A DNA stretch of 64,000 nt from Muscardinus avellanarius. Lineage: Eukaryota; Chordata; Mammalia; Rodentia; Gliridae. The position numbers were made by a program, and so were the translations under genes. The first letter of the stretch is position 1, and the number at the start of each line of letters is the position of its first letter. Positions 59,955 through 64,000 of this stretch are shown here, one piece after another. The notes beneath the pieces were generated by a model. That model had not been told where the DNA came from. It did no database searches and saw nothing but the letters and a program-made list of their open reading frames with translations. The stretch is from assembly GCA_963383645.1 (NCBI GenBank), contig OY726573.1:17326158-17390157 (forward strand), written 5' to 3'.

Positions 59955-60150
59955 AGCCAGGCGTGGTGGCGCACGCTTGTAATCCCCACGTTTGGGAGGC
60001 GGAGACAGGAGGATCGCGCTGGTTCGGAGCCAGCCGCGCTGGCTTAAGAGACCCTGTTTCCAAATAAAAAAAAATATAAAATAGGTCTGGGAGTGTATCC
60101 CGGAGGTAGAAGGGCTTCCAGGAACCCCAGTACCACCAAAAAAAAAAAAA
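59955..60150 (+). repeat. B1-dID SINE, shortened subfamily
   Basis: A plus copy with the CGCGCTGGCTTAAGAGACC joint and CTTCCAGGAACCCCAGTACC tail. It lies 45 bp upstream of the LTR retrotransposon. Confidence 0.9.
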
Positions 60151-60194
60151 AAGGAGGACATCTGGACACAGATATATACAGGGAGAAGACCATG

Positions 60195-60518
60195 TGTTAA
60201 GTTGGGTCCTGCACTCATGTGACTTTGTGTCACATGACCTCTGCAGGGCAAGGGAAGGGCTGAAACCCCCGCGAGAATTGGGCATTCCCGCGAGTAAACC
60301 TCCATCTCGCGAGATGCATGCCTTTAAAAGGAGAGCCCGCGTCCTCTAGCTTTGGACAGGCGCGCGGGCCCCACGGTGCCTCGCCCTGATCCCCGGGAGA
60401 GCCGTGCCATTAAAACTTTACATGCCACGTGTACCGGACCTCTCTCGTGTTTTTCACACTCCGCCGTATGCACATTATTTTTATTTTACTCGCATTTAAT
60501 TTTTTATTTTACTTATCA
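60195..60518 (+). repeat. 5' LTR
   Basis: It starts TGTTAAG and ends CTTATCA, the usual TG...CA. U3 holds a 9-bp inverted repeat (TCATGTGAC / GTCACATGA) and TCTCGCGAGA at 60305-60314. TTTAAAAGG at about 60323 serves as a TATA-like box, and ATTAAA at 60409-60414 as the polyadenylation signal. U5 is A/T-rich. Confidence 0.9.
60305..60314. promoter_or_regulatory. TCTCGCGAGA element in LTR U3
   Basis: An exact palindromic TCTCGCGAGA, the motif bound by BANP when its CpGs are unmethylated, 9 bp before the TATA-like box. The same element recurs in the 3' LTR at 63946-63955. Two half-like CCCGCGAG copies precede it. Confidence 0.7.
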
Positions 60519-60520
60519 TT

Positions 60521-60537
60521 TGGTGCCGAACCGGGAG
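60521..60537 (+). other. Primer-binding site, tRNA-Phe-like
   Basis: TGGTGCCGAACCGGGAG begins two bases after the LTR end. It matches the complement of the tRNA-Phe 3' end except for two missing bases in the middle. Confidence 0.7.
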
Positions 60538-60736
60538 AACTCTTGGGTCCCTCCCCATTTTTTTCCTTTTTTTTTTTTTTTTTTTCTGTTTTCTCTTTTT
60601 ATTTTTACTCTCTTTTTGAGCCCCGGACTCTCCGACCCGCCAGCAGCTGACTGTGAGGTCCCACACCAGCGCTCCGCTTGCAGGCGTTGCTCCCACCACT
60701 GCCGCTGCTGCTGCCCCGTGCCTGCCCGGACCGTAA

Positions 60737-61009
60737 GCCATCTTTCCAGCCCCGAGCTCTGCTGAGAGCTCACGGCCATCTTTTCAGCCCCGCGCTCTGC
60801 TGAGAGCTCAAGGCCGTCTTTCTGGCCCCGCGCTCTCCGGGAGAGCTGGCGGCCTTCTTCCCGCCCCGGGCTCTGCTGAGAGCTCGCGGCCATCTTTCCA
60901 GCCACGAGCTCTGCTGAGAGCTCACGGCCATCTTTTCGGCCCCAAGCTCTGCTGAGAGCCGGTGGCCATCTTTTCCCGCCCATGTGCTCTCTTCCGGAGC
61001 GCCGGCGGC
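60737..61009 (+). repeat. 38-bp tandem array in ERV leader
   Basis: Seven diverged units of about 38 bp, plus the start of an eighth, each begin GCCATCTT or a variant (GCCGTCTT, GCCTTCTT). Most contain GAGCTCTGCTGAGAGCTC, in which GAGCTC recurs and could form a short stem. Unit lengths range from 37 to 43 bp. Confidence 0.85.
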
Positions 61010-61120
61010 CATCTTCCGCGGCCACCACCGCCGGGGCGTGCAGGCTCCACCGGCCGCCAGGCTGCTAGTTCCACCCGCCCGGAGCCAGGCTCCTTGGGTG
61101 ATGCTGGCACCTGTTCTACT

Positions 61121-62184
61121 TGCTGACCTCCTGCACGGGCCAGGACCTCTGCCTGCTGCTTGGACCTCCTAAAACCACCGTTCCCGCCTGCCCACGCCGC
61201 CCGCCGCTGGAATGGGACCGCGCCGCCTGCAGACTGCGCCACGCCGTGTACCTATGTTTTCTCCGCGCCTGACATTGCTTAGACCCGCCTGCCGGGGCCG
61301 CCTGCCTCCTCCATCTAGGCGGCCGCCACTCTGCTAAACAGCCCCCAGCCCGCGCTCCAGCTGGTTCCTCCACTCGGACTCGCGCCCTGGCGCCCTTCAC
61401 CCTGTGCCCGCCCACCCCCGCTGCCTGGGCCTGGCCATTCCGGTAAGCAGCCACATGGAATTACTGGGGGATGGGGTCGCCAGCTTTGGCCCGCCATCTT
61501 GGACACGTGGAATCACTGGGGGGCCGCCATCTTGGCCCCACCATCTTTAACCCCTCCCACCTCATGGCCTCACTGGAGGCCTCGCCATCCTTAACCCCTC
61601 CCATCTCATGGCCTCACTGGAGGCCTCGCCATCTTTAACCCCTCCCACCTCATGGCCTCACTGGAGGCCTCGCCATCTTTAACCCCTCCCACCTCATGGC
61701 CTCACTGGAGGCCTCGCCATCCTTAACCCCTCCCACCTCATGGCCTCACTGGAGGCCTCGCCATCTTTAACCCCTCCCACCTCATGGCCTCACTGGAGGC
61801 CTTGCCATCCTTAACCCCTCCCACCTCATGGCCTCACTGGAGGCCTCACCATCTTTAACCCCTCCCACCTCATGGCCTCACTGGAGGCCTCGCCATCCTT
61901 AACCCCTCCCACCTCATGGCCTCACTGGAGGCCTCGCCATCCTTAACCCCTCCCACCTCATGGCCTCACTGGAGGCCTCGTCATCTTTAACCCCTCCCAC
62001 CTCATGGCCTCACTGGAGGCCTCACAATCTTTAATCCCTCCCACTTTCCACTCCTAACCAATCCTAGGAGTCGGCGGCCATCTTTCCGGCCCGAGCCAGG
62101 CAGCTTGGCACTTGCTCTGCCTGCCAACTGCCTGCGCGGGCCAGGACCTCTGCCTGCCGCTTGGACCTCCTAAAGCACCGTTCC
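61121..62184 (+). repeat. Direct repeat pair flanking the minisatellite
   Basis: About 64 bp at 61121-61184 recur at 62121-62184 with few changes (shared core GGGCCAGGACCTCTGCCTG then CTTGGACCTCCTAAA). A second shared phrase, CCACCCGCCC followed by GAGCCAGGCTC, lies at 61071-61093 and 62230-62251, so block order differs between copies. Confidence 0.75.
61561..62044 (+). repeat. 44-bp minisatellite, 11 copies
   Basis: Eleven head-to-tail units of exactly 44 bp (484 bp) contain CTCATGGCCTCACTGGAGGC, CTCGCCATC, then TTAACCCCTCCCAC. Units differ at one to three positions. A related half-unit at 61527-61560 may be the seed. There are no unique spacers. Confidence 0.95.
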
Positions 62185-63360
62185 AGCTTGGTTCTCCGGT
62201 CACCGCCGGGACCTCTGGCCGGTTTGCCCCACCCGCCCCGAGCCAGGCTCACTGGCGGTGCTCCTCGGGGCCCAGCCTCAGCGTCTGGCGCGTGCCTGGA
62301 AGCCATTTTGTCTCCACGCCGCGGGCCCGGCAAGCCACGCCGCCTGCGCGCCCCCACTGATCCCGCCAGCCACCAGTGCCGTCCACACCAGCCACCGGCA
62401 TCCGCGCGCCCTGGCTCCACCACGCCCCCAGCAGCTTCTCAGCGCTTCTGTCGCAGCCAGCGCTGGCTGGCAACACTTCACTCCGGTAAACTGCCTCCTT
62501 CCCTTGGTTAGCGGGTTCTGGACTTGGGTCTTCCGGTCCACTGGGACCTTAAAATCCAAGCGCTTGGTGACCCATTGTCCCATGGTCCACTGGGACCACG
62601 CTGCGGATGACCAGGTCATCCTCCGGTTTTGAGAAGGAATGAAGACGTTCTTCCCTATCTCTTAACCTCTGTTTCCGAACGATTGAGCAGGGAAATCGGG
62701 GACGCCCATTTCCTGTTCTTCGTTTCCACCCGCGAACCAATTATGGGGAGTCGAACCTTTATACTAGCAGATGCCCTGAGAGCCTGTCTGCCTTGATACG
62801 AGTTGGGAAATAGGTTGCGGTGGCCCAGGAATAGTTAGGAACTTTTATAAGCGGTCTGGTATCCTTCCAAATGCTCTCCCCCATCAGCTTCCATTTATTT
62901 TCCCGCCAGCTGCCATTTTGTGATGGCGCGTAGTCACTGCCTGGTGATGTCACAGTCGCCATCTTGGCCCGCGCCAGACTGCAATTTTGCTGGGCGGCCC
63001 GCGTGGGCGCGCCCTAGGTGCTGTGGGAAACGCCGGGGCTGGGGCGACACCCTCTGCCCGTGGGGAGTCTGCGTTGCCATTCTTGCCGGACACCAGCCCC
63101 GGGACGCGCTCTTTGTGAGTATAGGTCCGTCACAGCTGACAGAACCTTAACATAGCATCTAAGTTTTAATTCCAGAGAGAAACAGGCGGAAATGGAGCAT
63201 ACACTCCGACTTTGCCAAAAAGCAGATCCCTGGTAGCTGCCCTTTGGCTGGTGGTGGCGGCTCAGCCCCCTGGAGCGCCACCTAGGTGTGGAGGACTGCA
63301 ACAACAACTACCTCCAGGAGCCTGCCTGAAGTGGGGCGAAGCCACGCCTACCAATCAGAC

Positions 63361-63495
63361 TGCTCGGCGTGTGGCCAGGAGGGCCACTGGAACAGTGCCC
63401 TTGGAAAAGGGTGAGCCCCAGGTGCCTCAACACAGGGGGAGCACCTTTCCAGACCAGGCCCCGCCGCTGGCCCTACTCAGCCTGGCTGAAGACTG
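63361..63495 (+). pseudogene. Broken nucleocapsid/protease-junction remnant of ERV
   Basis: In the frame starting at 63361 a C-x2-C-x4-H pattern of a retroviral zinc knuckle is followed by a stop at 63412-63414. The fourth, cysteine, ligand is absent in this frame. Downstream bases in another frame are Pro/Leu-rich, like the gag-pro junction of gammaretrovirus-like ERVs, and also reach a stop near 63495. The remnant cannot make a working protein. Confidence 0.5.
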
Positions 63496-63823
63496 ATGGC
63501 TCCTGGATCCCTCAACCTCCATCCTCTTTGCCAGCTCAGGGTAGCTCTCCAGGTACTGAGTAAGCCAGTCTCCTTTTTGGTCGCCTGCTCAATCTCATGA
63601 TTTGTTTTTTTCTTTAATAGCCCTTGCCTGTTCAAGCCTCCTCAAGCGCACATCACTAAGCTGTCCAGGGTAACCTCCAATTCGCACTGCAGCTATGCAC
63701 CCACCTGCACCCCCTTCTGGGGGACTGAACTCCCGACTCCTCCCGGCCTGGGGCCCCTGACGACGCCCCTTGACAGCAGGAAGAAGCTAGAGGGTCCAAT
63801 CGGCATCCATTATCCCTACCATC

Positions 63824-63835
63824 AAAAGGCCGGAA
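63824..63835 (+). other. Polypurine-like tract before 3' LTR
   Basis: AAAAGGCCGGAA directly precedes the 3' LTR. This is where the plus-strand primer tract should be, but it is short and broken by two C bases. Confidence 0.45.
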
Positions 63836-64000
63836 TGTTAAGTTGGGTCCTGCACTCATGTGACTTTGTGTCACATGACCTCTGCAGGGCAAGGGAAGGG
63901 CTGAAACCCCCGCGAGAATTGGGCATTCCCGCGAGTAAACCTCCATCTCGCGAGATGCATGCCTTTAAAAGGAGAGCCCGCGTCCTCTAGCTTTGGACAG
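63836..64000 (+). repeat. 3' LTR, first 165 bp only
   Basis: It begins TGTTAAG and repeats 60195-60359 without a visible change; the window ends inside U3/R. Confidence 0.9.

Larger units (their letters stand above)
60195..64000 (+). mobile_element. Non-autonomous LTR retrotransposon (ERV), 3' end beyond window
   Basis: The element has a 324-bp 5' LTR (60195-60518), a primer-binding site, a roughly 3.3-kb interior and the first 165 bp of a 3' LTR (63836-64000). The 165 bases shared by the LTRs show no difference by eye, so the insertion is recent. The interior has no gag, pol or env frame of useful length, only a broken nucleocapsid/protease-like trace near 63.36-63.5 kb, which points to a gammaretrovirus-like (class I) ancestor. 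Movement would need proteins from a helper element. Two tandem arrays fill the leader. The six bases before the 5' LTR are ACCATG; the matching target duplication cannot be checked because the 3' flank is outside the window. Confidence 0.85.

Noticed and set aside
59937..60305. 122-codon minus-strand frame starting in the LTR, with a similar start at 63946
   Set aside because: The shared N-terminus is only the LTR read antisense; the remainder is SINE or ERV interior.
61561..62044. CRISPR-like regular repeat
   Set aside because: Units are contiguous with no unique spacers and lie in a mammalian retroelement.
62064..62632. Frames of 113-124 codons on both strands in the ERV interior
   Set aside because: GC-rich chance frames overlapping on opposite strands. 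None resembles a retroviral protein.

Overview
The window is nuclear DNA of a squirrel-family rodent (Sciuridae or a close relative). The main clue is the dominant interspersed repeat: a dimer of a 7SL-derived B1-like half and a tRNA-Ala-derived ID half, ending in CCCAGTACCAC plus an A-rich tail. This is the B1-dID type SINE known from squirrels and dormice. By eye there are more than 100 copies, covering roughly half of the 64 kb. The count was not computed.

Three protein genes lie in the first 29 kb, in the order MED11 (+), CXCL16 (-), ZMYND15 (+). This matches the gene order known on human 17p13.2. All three can be read exon by exon with GT/AG junctions and intact frames. MED11 is 117 aa in 3 coding exons. 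CXCL16 is 255 aa in 5 coding exons, with signal peptide, chemokine domain, stalk and membrane anchor. ZMYND15 is 742 aa in 13 coding exons, with a MYND zinc finger. CXCL16 and ZMYND15 are divergent and share a CpG island at about 20.5-21.4 kb, which carries a perfect CRE near the ZMYND15 side. MED11 has a compact TATA-less promoter with ZNF143-like and NRF1-like motifs. The genes do not form a pathway: one is a Mediator subunit, one a transmembrane chemokine, one a germ-cell transcriptional repressor.

From about 29.1 to 60.1 kb I recognise no host gene. The stretch is layered SINEs with older L2, MIR, MaLR and L1 pieces, several solo or broken LTRs, and many microsatellites that start at SINE tails. 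Two places are structurally notable. At 43.17-44.39 kb two SINEs share one target site and each carries a solo LTR. At 42.6-43.0 and 45.66-46.53 kb there are inverted duplicate segments whose order is not mirrored.

The last 3.8 kb (60195-64000) is the best candidate for something undescribed. It is a young LTR retrotransposon: the 165 visible bases of the 3' LTR look identical to the 5' LTR, and there is a tRNA-Phe-like primer-binding site. Its roughly 3.3 kb interior has almost no coding capacity. In place of gag-pol-env it holds a 38-bp tandem array, an 11-copy 44-bp minisatellite, many GCCATCTT (YY1-like) motifs and a short broken nucleocapsid/protease-like remnant. Its U3 has an exact TCTCGCGAGA element just upstream of a TATA-like box. 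It looks like a non-autonomous endogenous retrovirus dependent on helper proteins. The 3' LTR runs off the window end.
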